Of a stretch of 64,000 nt of DNA, positions 1-13,400 are shown piece after piece. A model generated the notes under the pieces. That model made no database searches and was not told where the DNA came from. It was given only the letters and a program-made list of their open reading frames with translations. The stretch is from contig CAJNOL010000113.1 of the NCBI GenBank assembly GCA_905250125.1, positions 62,001 to 126,000 of the forward strand. Reading direction: 5' to 3'. Position 1 is the first letter of the stretch; each line of letters begins with the position of its first letter. The DNA comes from Rotaria sordida (lineage: Eukaryota; Rotifera; Eurotatoria; Philodinida; Philodinidae). A program made the translations under genes and the position numbers.

Positions 1-1163
1 TATAGAGTAAATTTCAACTAAAAATTTGATCAATCAGATCTCCAGTGAATCTATGCTCTTATCGTATAAAACACCCATAAATCGACAAGTCAAGATCATG
101 AAAACCAAACCAAAACGGAGTGTTTTTTTTTTATCAGTCACGTTAACCGATTGAATGGCAATAGTTTCAAGTAAAAAGTGGTTTGAGAGTTCGGAACATT
201 CTGTCGGCAGACAGACAACTGCTTCATCATTTGGTGATCTATGAGAAAATGATTGATGATGTATAATTAATATCACTAAATATAGACACAACTTCTATAT
301 TTTCTATAAATAAACTCAACCACCTTTCCGATATAGTTGATTTAAAATTATTGAAATTCATCGAGTATTTTCAAGAAAAATTAGCCGTTGATCGAAAAAA
401 TTACTAAAATAGTCGCAATTACTATTTATTCTTTGTAACATTTCGTATACACAGAGTGTTAAATAGTAATTTTCGACGAAATATCCTACGATGTAATGTG
501 TTTCGGTGAATAATCATTTAATCAACAGTTTTCTACTCATTTCTAAGAAATTTCTTTGTATGATTTAATTTTTTCTTTCTCTTATAGTCATGACATTAAA
601 CAGATGGCCTAACATTTTTTTTTTTGATCGAACAAATCGATAAATTAATTATTCATAATATTACTCAGATGATCAAAGTTATAGTTCTACTCGTTGACTG
701 TAGAACTCTTGTATTTCTCCGTAAATCTTTTTCTTTGTGTCTATGATTCTCACAGATCAAGTGATTTACGATGTATGATAAGCAAATCCAATGATACTTT
801 TTTTTTCCCTCTTTCTCTCTCTCTCTTTCATTTTGTAGAAATATTCAATCAATGAAAAATCTTAATTGGAATATTCTTTTTAAGATAACAAAAAAGAAAA
901 TAATATGAAATAATTTAAATTAACATAATTATAATTGAAAAACAATTGTTATCGATAACAAAACACATTTTTCTTTCTTTTTTTTTTTTTCTATAGAGAA
1001 TAAATCTGATTGGTTTAAAATTTCGATCAATAAAATATTATCCATTCCATATTTTAACCAATTCGTTCTTTCTTCTAGTTTGTTTTTTGTCTCATTTCAC
1101 AAAAAATCTAGTCATTTATGAAATAAACGTTTTTCCTTTTTTTTTTTTTGTGTTCATTAATCA
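1..1163. other. AT-rich non-coding flank
   Basis: No supportable gene is seen on either strand. The stretch is AT-rich, with T runs and a short CT-rich run near 810-830. The only long open frame (minus strand, 34-291) has no splice context or family resemblance. The last 100 bases form the 5' flank of the BTB gene. Confidence 0.5.
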
Positions 1164-3430
1164 ATGTCAAAATATGCAAATACAATAAATTCATTTTGTA
1201 CAAAATCTGAAAAATATACAAATGAAATAATCTTAGAAAATTTTGGTTTACTTCGTCGTATGTATTCAAATTATTTAACAACAGAAATTTATCAACATTG
1301 GAATTGCTCATGGTCTTATATAATTCAACCAACATATCAAGAATCAAAATTTCGTATTGTTGTACAATTTAATAATTTACCATTAACACCTGGACATTTA
1401 CTTGCATTTAAAGCTATTGTATTTAAAAAACATAGTCAGATAACAAAATCAAGTGAATGTATTTGTTTAAAAGAACATTTATGGTTAACTGATAATTTAA
1501 ATATTCTTGAATTATGTTCACTTGATGAATTGAATCAATTTATTTATAAAGATACTTTACGTATTATGGTTATTGTCAGGTAAGATTGATAATAAAAACA
1601 AAAATCATCTTTTTTTAACTTTTTTCTATTGTGACTAAGCTTTTATTAGAGAAAAATAAAAAATTTCCTTTCAGTATTAGAAAAATATTTTTATAAGCCC
1701 TGAATATTCAAGTAATAGTTTCGAAAATAAAACCTATAGATAAATTCGAAGGAGGGACGAGATTTGCTTGTAATAAAGTATAGAATTAAACTAATCTTCA
1801 ATTCTGTGAATGATAAATTGTACTATGATGATCATGAAATAGATAAAAGCGAAATATGTAGAGTGCGCTAGTCAATGAATGCAAAAGAGAGTATCTCTTA
1901 TCTTCAGAGATACTATCCGAATATCAAAGTACGATTTGACCGGGTCGAAAAAATTTAAATTTCAATCCAATGGTTATAAACTTAAACTGGAGGACTAAGA
2001 GATCACATCCTTTTGAATTTATTATTATCTACCTCGTGTATAGAGTTCGAGCTCATAAACAATTAATCAGTTAGAACTAGACAAATTCGGAATCATGAGA
2101 AAAAAATTTGCACGGTTGAAACTCAAGTTTACAGTAAAATATTCTATGATTGTAAGGAAATTATCTTATAAATCTTAATATAATTCAAGAGAAATAACCC
2201 AAAAAAACTATTAGTGATCGACTAAATAAATTAAAACGACAAGTATTGAAGAGTTGTTTTAGATGTGAATACGAGTAGTTTTCTCTAGACTGGAAGCAGG
2301 ACTTAAAAACTTGTTTCCACATATCTCTAACTAAAATGTTTCTCTCATAAAAATTTCTTTTAATTTACATCTTCGGCCATGATAAATGGTACACCAAGTT
2401 TATTCGATTTAGCATCCGATAAATTGAAGATGAGTGGTTAAATGTGTTAAGTGGAAATATGAAAGAATGCTTTGAATATCCAATCTTACATCGAAAAAAA
2501 AACACTTGTTTTGTATACTAGATGATGAATATCATAGAGAATAGGTCATTTTAATAGTCTTTCGAAATATTTTGATCATGATTAAGATATTGTTGATTAA
2601 TCAACTGTTAAAAGACATTCACTAGTGCCGTAAAAAGATAAATTTTGAATAAAATCTGTGACATATTTTTCTACTGACAAGAAATCGTTTTCAACTAATC
2701 GATTACTTTTAAGTTTGAACTCAATGCATGAGGTAGATTCCAGTGACATGTGGAAAATTTCGAAAGGATAATTTTTTTTTCTTCATTTACTAGACATGAT
2801 TGGCTTGTTAAAAAATTACAAATCGATCAACAAATATTAACAATTAATTCAAATGAATATATGTCAGATAATAGAATAAATAATTGTGAAAAAAAATTTT
2901 TAAATGATATGAAATCAATAGTAAATCATATTGAAACAAGTGATATTATTATACGAAATCATAATCAAATATATAAATGTCATCGTGTTATATTATCAGC
3001 ACGTTCATCTTATTTTCAAACATTATTTAATTCAAATTTTAATGAAAAATTTCAAAATGAAATTGATCTTAGTTCATTTCTTCGTAATGAAAATGATTTT
3101 GATCTTTTATATTCATATATATATAAAGGTGAAATTAATTTAACATTAAATAATATATTACAATATATTGAATTAAGTGATAAATTTCTTTTGGATGATT
3201 TATATGAATTATGTGAACAATATTTATTAAATAATAATCATATTAATGAAACAAATGTTTGGAATATTCTTGATATATATAATACAATTGGACGTAAAAT
3301 ATCTTCAAATATTCAAGAAAAATGTTTTTTTATACTTAAAAATAATCGACATTTAATTAATGAACAATGTCATGATTTACTTAAACGACATCCACATTTA
3401 TCTATTGAACTTGTTAAATATTTTGTATAG
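1164..3430 (+). CDS. MATH-like/BTB domain protein (SPOP-like family)
   Basis: Two exons, 1164-1579 and 2794-3430, join in frame (AG|A gives Arg, followed by HDWLVKKL) to a protein of about 350 residues. The first 140 residues are weakly MATH-like: W-x-Y strands, then a segment ending [10 protein letters not shown]. The second exon carries a clear BTB/POZ fold: [20 protein letters not shown] (about residues 190-210), then FQTLFNSNF, a YIYKGEI strand and a [17 protein letters not shown] helix, with a short 3-box/BACK-like tail. Proteins of this layout usually bring substrates to cullin-3 ubiquitin ligases; that role is inferred from the family. The 1214-bp intron is long for this window. The stop codon lies only 80 bp before the CSN2 start. 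The BTB call is firm, the MATH call tentative. Confidence 0.75.
1580..2793 (+). other. Long intron of the MATH/BTB gene
   Basis: Donor gtaag at 1580 and acceptor ctag ending at 2793. The interior shows no coding potential and I recognise no repeat in it. Confidence 0.6.
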
Positions 3431-3477
3431 AAATTATTTTTCTTTCTTTCTTGTTTGTTTTTTTTTTTTTTGTTTGT

Positions 3478-3510
3478 TTCAGATATAAAAAAAAAAAAAG
3501 AAAAAGAAAA
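3478..3510 (+). promoter_or_regulatory. Acceptor-like site and A-rich leader before CSN2
   Basis: A long T-rich tract ends in tttcag at about 3480, followed by an A/G-rich leader and the CSN2 ATG at 3511. It lies in the 80-bp gap after the BTB stop codon, so it could be a trans-splice acceptor or a 5' UTR intron end. The sequence alone does not separate these. Confidence 0.35.
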
Positions 3511-6500
3511 ATGTCTGATGATGAAGGTATGGATGGTAATGATGATTTTGAACTTGATTATGAAAATACAGATGAAGAACCAGATGCTGATCTTGAAAAT
3601 CAATATTATAATTCAAAAGCTTTAAAAGAAGATGATCCATTTGCTGCTATTGAAAGTTTTAAAAAAGTTTTAGCATTAGAACAAAAAAGTGGTGAAAAAG
3701 GTGATTGGGGTTTTAAAGCACTTAAACAAATGATGAAAATTTATTTTAAAATGGAAAATTATGATGAAATGTTAGCATGTTATAAAGAATTGTAAGTTAA
3801 ATTATATAGAAGTAGAAAATTGAGAGTCTACATTTTTCGTAAATCCGAACCTGAGAAAAGCTAAACTTTTAAATTAATTGATAAACAAAATCAAGCAAGA
3901 ATATGTTCTATGCAATGAATGCGTAGGGAACTGTGGATTCTTGAAGAATCCGCAACTCCCTAAATAGAAATTTTTACTTAAAGGAAACAATATATCTCAA
4001 GTCAAAAAGTATGTAGAGATGACTTTAAAATAGTTTTTTGACTTGAAATGTATTGTTGATCTCTCCGATCGGCGATGTTTTATCTTCTGTGAAACACGAT
4101 CTAAAAGAAGTTTTGAAGTATAACGGCAAAATTTACATCCTTTTCGTGTGACAGACTGTATATGGTAACGTCCCGTTATCATATATGAACTACGTAGCTA
4201 CATTGTATTTCAGATTTTAATTTCTGCAGAGATTATCTTAACAGCTTTTTTATCTTTTCTCTAGTTAATTCATTACAATATTTATATAATAATACAATTT
4301 GTATTGTTTTTTTCTCTGATATACATTGAGTTTTTGTAAATATATATATATGTATATTAATTACAGGCGTGACTGATCGATTGCGAGTGGAGTTAACTGC
4401 AACTGATGCATATCTAAAATTTTTTTTAATGCTATTCTATTAATTAGCAGAAGTAATATTACTTATGTTGACAAACTCTAGAATGTTCTTGGTTAAGAAA
4501 ATTAGTCTATCATTTTGTACATGCGTAGAGTTGTTTATAGAATCTGATTAAGATCTATTTTTGATAATAGCATATAGTAGTTGCTGAATATTTCGTATTT
4601 TTGCCATCAATCTATCTAATGATTAACATAGTTTGATGTTGTCTATTTTCTAACATGGTTATGTTATTGATATAATGGCCTTGTATAAGTCCGATGAATG
4701 AGAAATGTACTTGACAGTTTTGCTAATAAATATAAATGAAAGACGTTACATTGTGATAATCGTCAAATATGAAAAGTACTCCTATAGCTCAACTTTTGAT
4801 ATATATTCTTCTTAAATTAGATTCATTTCATTGATATGACACTGAGAAATTCTTATACATATCAAACAGAACAAGAAAGAACAGTGTTTTTTTTTCCAAG
4901 TATGAGGACCGAGAACATAAAACCTCGCCAAAGATCGAGTTAACCCTTTCGGGCATTAGTAGTTATTGCGCAGTATATTATATTTCTTTACTTCTAAAAA
5001 TAGATACATTGTTCCCCTTGGATGTTTCAATCGTCTCTCCGGAAGAAAGAATATAGATCTATATTGGTGATATTAGAAAGTAGAAATCTCAAACTAAATG
5101 ATGAACAGCTAAAAGAGGAAGAGCCATATATCTTTGCAAGAACATCTATTGTGAAAGTAATCGATTATTAAACTCCAGAGATGAAATATACGATTAACTC
5201 TTTGGCTATAGCATTTAGAATCTTTTTTTGAAGATACAAAAATAAAATTGTCCGAATTGGAATTAATGTTTTTAGTTTAATATTTTTACTTCTATAGTCT
5301 TTTAAACTATACCACGCAAAAAAAGAATTCTTCAATTGTTTTCTATAGAAGCCGAAAATTAGCATTCGAAAAATTACATTCCCCAAAATTAACATTAGAT
5401 TAGATTTACTGAAAAAGAAATGAACTGAAATCGAGATTCAGAAACATACGCTTCACATATCTCTAATGATGATGTCAGAACTACAGTAAGATGTTTGTAA
5501 GCTCAATAACTCAATGATGAAAACAGTTGGCGACGTGCGATTTTCAATAATCGAAAGAGGAGAACACTAAACATCTTTTTCTTCCGGTATTAAAATTATT
5601 TTACAACTCATCATCTTCGTAAAACATTCAATCTTGTTCCGTTTCGAAGTAATTTTGGTTTAGACAACATATGCTCCCAATAGAGTACTGTGTCTCAGAC
5701 TTCAAAAATCCTATTTTATTCATTCCTTATATGTAAGCATTTATTTTCGACAATTGAAACATCCAGTAAACATGTAAATTGTCTATTCACTAGTCAAATA
5801 ATATGAAATAGAGAAATAAAAGAAAACTTCGAAATTAATTTTCACTAGTGATTATTGCAAAAAGAAGATCAGCACCATTCAATAGTGCCCAGTCGGGTTA
5901 GTCTGTATCCGAAAATTTTATACCCAATTGACTCTAACATTCAATATCTTTACTTTCGTCATTAGATATATCTTCATACGATCTTAAATTACACAATATT
6001 CGTTGGATATGTAAGCTGTCACTTATTAACGGGAAAGAAAACTTTCGGAATTGAAATTATAAAAAGCGTGGCTCTCCATGTCTCCTCTAACTTCAAATCT
6101 ATCGTTCAAGGCACGATTCAGGTGATTATCTTCTCAATATTGAGCAAACAAAATTGCGTATCTTTTCGGTTAAATTATATAGAATTCAATTGATTTTGTT
6201 ATCAAAACTTCCTTGAAACGAAACACCGTCGATTGTTTATAGACTTTAAAACAAATTTTGTCTTATATAACAAATCTTGAGTCCCCCCTTCTTTTGATTA
6301 CTTCAAACTATAGGTCGCTGACTATTTTCATTGTCAAGTTATTCAGCTTACATTCATTCGTCTTTAATTCTAGCGTGCAGATTAATCATTCATTAATTCT
6401 TTTTTTTTTTTTTTTTTATTAATTTATATTTATATATAAATTAGTCTTACTTGATTGGTGTTGTTTTTTTTTTAATTCATTAGATTGACTTATATTAAAT

Positions 6501-7654
6501 CTGCTGTAACACGAAATGTAAGTGAAAAATCTATAAATTCAATTCTTGATTATATATCAACATCAAAACAAATGGATTTATTACAAAATTTCTATGAAAC
6601 AACATTAGGTGCATTAAAAGAAACAAAAAATGAACGTCTTTGGTTTAAAACAAATTTAAAATTAGGTAAATTATATGAAGAACAACAAGATTATGTAAAA
6701 TTACAAAAAATTCTTAAAGAATTACATAAATCATGTCAAACATCAGAAGGTAAAAAAATAAAAAAAATTATTTTTAATTATTGAAAAATTATATTTTTTT
6801 TTATTTTCAAAAGGTACTGATGATCAACGTAAAGGTACACAATTACTTGAAGTTTACGCATTAGAAATTCAAATGCATACATTACAAAAAAATACTAAAA
6901 AACTAAAACAATTATATGAATTATCATTACATATAAAAGCAGCCATACCACATCCACTTATCATGGGTTTGTTTGTTTTTTTTTGAATAAAAAAATAACA
7001 AATAATTCATTTATTTAAGGTGTTATAAGAGAATGCGGTGGAAAAATGCATTTACGTGAACAAGAATATGAAAAAGCACATACAGATTTTTTTGAAGCAT
7101 TTAAAAGTTATGATGAATCTGGTTCACCACGTCGTACAACATGTTTAAAATATCTTGTACTTGCTAATATGCTTATGCGTTCAACAATAAATCCATTTGA
7201 TTCTCAAGAAGCTAAACCATATAAAACAGATCCTGAAATACAAGCTATGACAAATCTTGTTGGTGCTTATCAAAATAATGATATTAAAGAATTTGAAACA
7301 ATTTTACGTATAAATCGTCAAGCTATTATGGATGATCAATTTATTCGTGAACATATTGAAATACTTTTACGTACAATACGTACAAAAGTTCTTGTTAAAT
7401 TAATAAAACCATATACAAAAATACGTATTGAATTTATTGCACAAGAATTAAATATACCTATGGATGATGTTGAAAGTTTATTAATATCATGTATACTTGA
7501 TCAAACAATAACAGGAAAAATTGATCAAGTTAATCATGTACTTGAACTTGATCAACAACAAAATATACAAGGTTTACATCGTTATGCTGCTATATCAAAA
7601 GTATCAACACAATTACAAAGTGTTCAACATGCTATTCTTCAACGATTTAATTAA
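3511..7654 (+). CDS. CSN2 (COPS2): COP9 signalosome complex subunit 2
   Basis: Four exons (3511-3791, 6484-6749, 6814-6966, 7020-7654) splice in frame to 444 residues; human COPS2 has 443. The acidic N-terminus ([20 protein letters not shown]) and blocks such as [33 protein letters not shown] and [20 protein letters not shown] match the family almost without gaps. The TPR-like helical repeats fill the middle and the PCI domain covers roughly residues 290-420 ([16 protein letters not shown], then [16 protein letters not shown]). CSN2 is a scaffold subunit of the complex that removes NEDD8 from cullins, and acts in nucleus and cytosol. The first intron is 2.7 kb; the other two are 64 and 53 bp. 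The start is fixed by family alignment. Confidence 0.97.
3792..6483 (+). other. 2.7-kb first intron of CSN2
   Basis: Non-coding in all frames. It holds a 19-bp stem hairpin at 3925-3963 (arms tagggaactgtggattctt and its near complement, about three mismatches) and an inverted repeat at about 3986-4055 built on caagtcaaaaa. A long T run precedes the acceptor near 6400-6480. Confidence 0.6.
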
Positions 7655-9022
7655 ATGAAAGCATACTCAAATTTTCTTTTTTTTTTTTTGTTTCTTCTCT
7701 TCTTTTGGAATGCCTATAAATTATATTTTTAAAGACAAGAAAAAAAAAAAGAAAAAGTTGTTGGAAAAAAAATCTTTTGTTTTCTTGTTTGTGTGTATTA
7801 GAAATTACAGGCCAAGAATGACATAGATTGTAGGATATGTTTTTTTTTTCTTGCTATTCTTCCTCGAATGCGATAAAATACCAGAATAGGAAAAAGCAAA
7901 AATAAGGAGAAAAACAGCTTTTTTTTCCCCCGTTACAAAACAACCCCATTCAAACATTATTTACTTCCTTTCCTTCTACATTACGGTCGATAATAAACAT
8001 TGATTATCATATGGACAAAACAACATCAAAACAAAAGGTACTAGTTTATATGCTTGAAATATTTTTTCATAGAGTTTGTTTTAATCATGGTTGTTAATTA
8101 TAGAAATCTTTTCTGTTTACTTATTTATCTATTTATATGATAAATGAGTCGAAACATGATTGATTCAATTTCTAAAAAAGGTCTCTTATATAAAAATAGT
8201 ATGTACATGGATGCTAAAGCAGCCAAACATCCTTTTCTATGTCTATATTCGACCTTCATACGTATATTTGTTCACCATTTATTTCGTGATCATTAAATAA
8301 TCCTTCTTTATATACACGTTCCTATTCTCTACATTCGTCTATCTTAATTTCGTATAACTTTCACAACAATCTAAGACATGTGGTCTTTTGTTCACGTTTT
8401 CTTTTTCCTGTTCAACATACCCTTCTATTGTTTTTGTTACTTATTAAATAATAGCATACGCATATGGTAGATACAATTAGACGTAGTTATTATTGGACGA
8501 CGAATCTAAAAGAAAGAAAAGAAAAAAAAAGTAGCAAAAGAGAATGAAGAAAAAAGAAAGATTGTTGTTATCGTCGTCATCTTCATAGCATTTCATTTCA
8601 TCATCATTCATCTAACAATTCTGTTGTACTCTTTGCACTGACCATATATCTGAAAAACATATTTCATAATGAACGATTGTCCATCGGAAAACTCTGCAAC
8701 AGCAACAACAAATCGAGTATCTCTTCATCCACATGTTTTTAATTTACATCAATCTATGAAGGTTAGCAAAGTTTAATTTTTATTTCTTTTTATTCTTCTT
8801 AACATAGACGTAAAACAGAAAAGAAGATGTGTTAAGTGTTATGGTTATGTTAACTGGACGTGTGTGTGTGTGTTTTTCTTTTAATTAATAACAAATATAT
8901 ATTTATTAAAATTATTCAATTCTCTAGATTTCAATCGTTACCTTTTTTCTTCTCTCTGTCTCTCTCTCTCTCTCTCTCTTGATTTCTTATATATACATTA
9001 TCAGTTTGTTTGTCTGTAAATA
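7655..9022. other. Intergenic region between CSN2 and SNRNP40
   Basis: AT-rich with poly-T runs, a GT run at about 8860-8872 and a CT microsatellite at about 8956-8980. It probably contains the CSN2 3' UTR and the SNRNP40 promoter and leader. A small open frame at 8669-8776 is listed separately. Confidence 0.5.
8669..8776 (+). other. Possible upstream ORF or 5' exon before SNRNP40
   Basis: An ATG opens a 35-codon frame (MNDCPSENSATATTN...). Codon choice is less AT-biased than in the surrounding non-coding DNA. The AAG|gttagc at about 8761 could be a splice donor. Splicing to the acceptor-like tatcag at about 9004 would hit a TAA within a few codons, so it cannot extend the SNRNP40 protein. 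An upstream ORF in the 5' UTR is the likeliest reading, but it may be chance. Confidence 0.2.
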
Positions 9023-10124
9023 ATGAGTTTGAAACGACCTAATGAAAGTGGAAGTCTTGTACCAATTGGTCCTCAACCACCATATAAACAAGCTCGTACA
9101 AATGAAAATACTCAACAAATTATTTCAACTCAGCCACGTACATCAAAATTAGCAGCACCAATTATGTTATTACAAGGACATGAAGGTGAAATATTTTCTT
9201 GTAAATTTCATGCTGATGGAGAAATTATGGCATCAGCTGGATTCGACAGAAAAATTTTTTTATGGAATGTTTATGATCAATGTTATAATTGGTATGTTTT
9301 AACGGGACATGGTGGTGCTATTATGGAAATACAATGGAGTCCAGATGGTAGTGAACTTGCTTCATGTTCTACTGGTTCGTAAAAAAATAAAAATTTATTT
9401 AAATATAAATTTCTTTTCAAATTTTTATATAGATAAATTAGCTTATATATGGGATATAACAACATGTCAACGTGTTAAAAAATTAAAAGGACATCAATCA
9501 TTTGTTAATTCAATTGGTTATTCACGTATAGGTAAAGATATGATATGTACAGGTTCAGATGATGGTACAGTTAAAATTTGGGATAGACGTAAACGTGGTG
9601 AAGTTATGACATTTGAATCAACATATCAAGTTTTAACATGTTGTTTTAATGCATCATCAGATGCTATATTTTCTGGTGGTATTGATAATACAATTAAAAT
9701 GTGGGATTTACGTAAACAAGATATAACTTTACGTCTTGATGGTCATCTTGATAGTCCAACAGGTCTTGAATTAAGTTATGAAGGATCATATTTAGCATCA
9801 AATTCAATGGATTCAACAGTACGTATTTGGGATATACGACCATATTTTAATGGTGTTGATCGTTGTATTAAATTATTACAAGGACATCAACATAATTTTG
9901 AAAAAAATCTTTTACGTGTTGCATGGTCACCTGATGGAAAACGTATATCATGTGGAAGTGCTGATAAACATGTTTATATTTGGGATATTGCAACAAGAAA
10001 AATGCTTTATCGTTTACCTGGTCATCTTGGTAGTGTTAATGAAGTAGATTTTCATCCAATTGAACCAATTATTGCATCAGGTTCATCAGATAAGACTGTC
10101 TTTCTTGGAGAAATTGAACCTTAA
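9023..10124 (+). CDS. SNRNP40: U5 small nuclear ribonucleoprotein 40 kDa protein (WD40)
   Basis: Two exons, 9023-9374 and 9433-10124, separated by a 58-bp intron (G|AT gives Asp of DKLAYIWD), encode 347 residues; the human protein has 357. After a short basic N-terminus come seven WD40 repeats from about residue 50 onward, starting AAPIMLLQGHEGEIFSCKF. Diagnostic family blocks include ASAGFDRKIFLWNVY, CTGSDDGTVKIWDRR, SGGIDNTIKMWDLRKQ, HNFEKNLLRVAWSPDGKRI and the terminal GEIEP. The protein is part of the U5 snRNP and the Prp8-Brr2-Snu114 neighbourhood of the spliceosome. The start is supported by the usual distance to the first repeat. Pyruvate kinase follows 333 bp downstream on the same strand. 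Confidence 0.96.
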
Positions 10125-10457
10125 AGAAAATAATTTCAAAAAAAAAAAAAAAAAATAGATGTTTTTTTTGTTTCTCTTCTTGAACTGTTTCAAATCTGTA
10201 CGCACTTAAAAACTGTACAGAATATTTGATTGTTTTCTCTTCTTTAATGTTATTATTGTCTTTTCTGTGTGTCTGTACTCTCGTATAGAAAATACAATTG
10301 TCTAACAAATGTATATGCTTATGTGTGAGAGAGAAATAAGAGATTGTCTTTGTCTTGTTCAATAGGAAAATAAGGTTAAGTTAACGATTAATATCTCATA
10401 TAAGTTTAAACAAGAAAACATTCCTATAAAGAAAGAAAAAAAAAACTTTTAATTTAG

Positions 10458-13400
10458 ATGAACTTTCGGGGTCAACTCAAAGAAGAACTCCAACAAAGGG
10501 ATCCTAATGGTCGGGCACATTATGCACATCAATCATTTGCTGAAACAGCTGTCAATGGTCTTGAACAACGTACATTACTCGATATTGATTCCGATCCGTA
10601 AATATAAAATTTTTGCTTTTATCTATTTTATTTTAAATTACTTTACTTTTATTTTAAATATCTAGATCGAGTACATGTCATACAAGTATTATTTGTACCT
10701 TAGGTATATTTCATATTTAATCTATTATGATAAATAATATATTGAATGATTTACATTTCTAGGACCAGCATCACAAAGTGTTGAAATGCTTTCAAAAATG
10801 ATGAAAGCAGGAATGAATATAGCTCGACTAAATTTTTCACATGGATCATATGAAGTGAATAAAAAGATGAAAAATTTATTTGATTTTTTTTTTTTTATTT
10901 GATTTAGTATCATAAAAAAAGTATTGAAAATGTTCGTATGGCTGAAAATTTAACAGCAGGAGAAAGTGAATATCGACCTATTGGAATTGCATTAGATACT
11001 AAAGGTCCAGAAATTCGAACAGGCATTTTAGCTTCAGTAAGATTTTAAATTTTATTGAAAGAAATAAAATGAATTTGTCGTTTTTCAAGGGTGTTAATAG
11101 TGAAATTGATTTACAAAATGGTATGGCTGTTCGTATAACAACAGATAAAAGCTTTGCAGACAAATCATCAACAGATAATTTATATGTTGATTATGATAAT
11201 ATAGTTCATGTTATTAAATCAGGAAATCGAGTTTTTATTGATGATGGTCTTATTTCATTACTTGTTCGAGAAGTCGGTTAGTAAAAATTAAATTTTTCAA
11301 TTTTATTTTAATTTTTATATTTACAGGAGATAATTATCTTCAATGTGAAGTTGAAAATGGTGGTTTATTAGGTAGTCGTAAAGGTGTTAATTTACCAGGT
11401 GTACCAATTGATTTACCTGCTATATCAGAAAAAGATAAAGCAGATCTTTTATTTGCTGTTGAAAATGATGTAAGAAAATTAATTTTTGTGAAATTTTATT
11501 TCATAAAAAATTTTCTGTTTTGTCTAGATCGATATGGTTTTTGCAAGTTTTATACGTCATGCTGATGGTATTCGTGTCATTCGAGATATTCTTGGTGAAA
11601 AAGGAAAAAATATCAAAGTAATTGCAAAAATTGAAAATCAACAAGGAATTCAGAAGTATAAAATAAAATGATCAAACAAAACAAGAAAAATTAATTTGAA
11701 ATTTTTTTTTTTCTTTATAAAGTTTTGATTCAATTCTTGAAGAAGCTGATGGTATTATGGTTGCACGTGGTGATATGGGTATTGAAATTCCTGCACAAAA
11801 GGTTTTTGTTGCACAAAAAATGATGATTGCTAAATGTAATATAGCTGGTAAATCTGTTATTTGTGCAACACAGGTATAAATTTTAAATTTCAAAAAAAAA
11901 ATAAAAACATCAAAATATTTTATATTAATTATTAAGATGTTAGAAAGTATGACAAAAAATCCTCGTCCAACTCGTGCTGAAGTTAGTGATGTAGCTAATG
12001 CAGTTTTGGATAATGCTGATTGTATTATGTTATCCGGTGAAACAGCAAAAGGCAAATATCCTGTACAATGTATTCAACTAATGCATCAGGTTTATTTAAA
12101 ATGATAACAAAAAAAAAAAATTAAATAAATAATTTTATAAATTTAATTAAGATTGCTCGAGAAGCTGAAGCTTGTATATTTTATCGAGAACTTTTTGAAA
12201 ATCTTAGATATTTTACTAAACCACCATTGGTAAAATAATTTTTTTGTTTTTTTTTTTCGTTGAAGAAATTCAATCGAAATTTAATTATATTTAGGATCAA
12301 ATGCACGCAGCTGCTATTGCTTCTGTTGAAGCAGCTTTTAGAAGTTATGCTACACTTATTGTTGTACTAACACATTCAGGACGGTAAGAATAAAATTTTT
12401 TTTTGTCTTTAAAAAAAGAACATACAAAGAAAGAAATTTATCTCGATCATATTTTTACATGAACTTAAAATATTGTACGAAAAGTTCGAATGTATTTTTT
12501 CGTTTTAATTCGTTCTTCATAATATTTAACTGAGTGCATATAAGTTATATCTGTTAAAGATTTTAATAGACTAATCTTTCTTCAGTTTTTATAATTAATA
12601 TAACAATAAAATTTTATTTATTAGAGTTACATAGTAAGAATTAAATTAAAACAAAAAAGAAACAAATGTATTAAGAATAGTTACATATTTTTATTTACAA
12701 TAGAATTAACCATATGTACATAATTTTAAACATATAGCATAGAGAAGATAAATTTAGTGTACTTATATTTGATTTCTTGTGAAAATGTATGTACGTGTTA
12801 TTTTTTGGATAAGAAACCTACTTAGACAATAGAATGTAGATGAATCATTTCGTAGAAAAGAAAATCATGTGTATATATACATAAATAAAATGAGAAAAGT
12901 AACAAAGAAATCTATTTATCTAGACAATTAATTGGACAAAAAAAAAAGACATTTTCATTCGAATAGGATAGGTCATCATGAAAAACAATGTGATTTGACA
13001 TTGTGAAATATAATTTATGTAGAAAACAAAAATAAAACTGAAAACTATAATCTTTATTCGAGAATTACTTTTTTTTAATGCATATACAAAAACAATTTTA
13101 TTTATCATATATAAATCAATAAAAAAAAAAGAAATTAATGATAAGTGTTAAACAAATAGATGAGTAAATTTAATCGAAGTGTTTACTATACATGATGTCA
13201 ATTAAAATGATAAGATATTATCTTTCATGTCTAGAAAAAAAGAAAATATGATACAATAAATAACACGATCTAACGTCAATTTTGATAAGATAGAACATAA
13301 TTTTCTAAAGACATTAAAATAACTACATACAAACTAAAGATAAGACATAAATATTTTTTATCATGAAACATGTTTCATTAATACTCATCTATCAAAGATA

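Noticed and set aside
34-291. Minus-strand open frame of 85 codons near the left edge
   Set aside because: No family resemblance, no splice context, and composition like the surrounding non-coding DNA.
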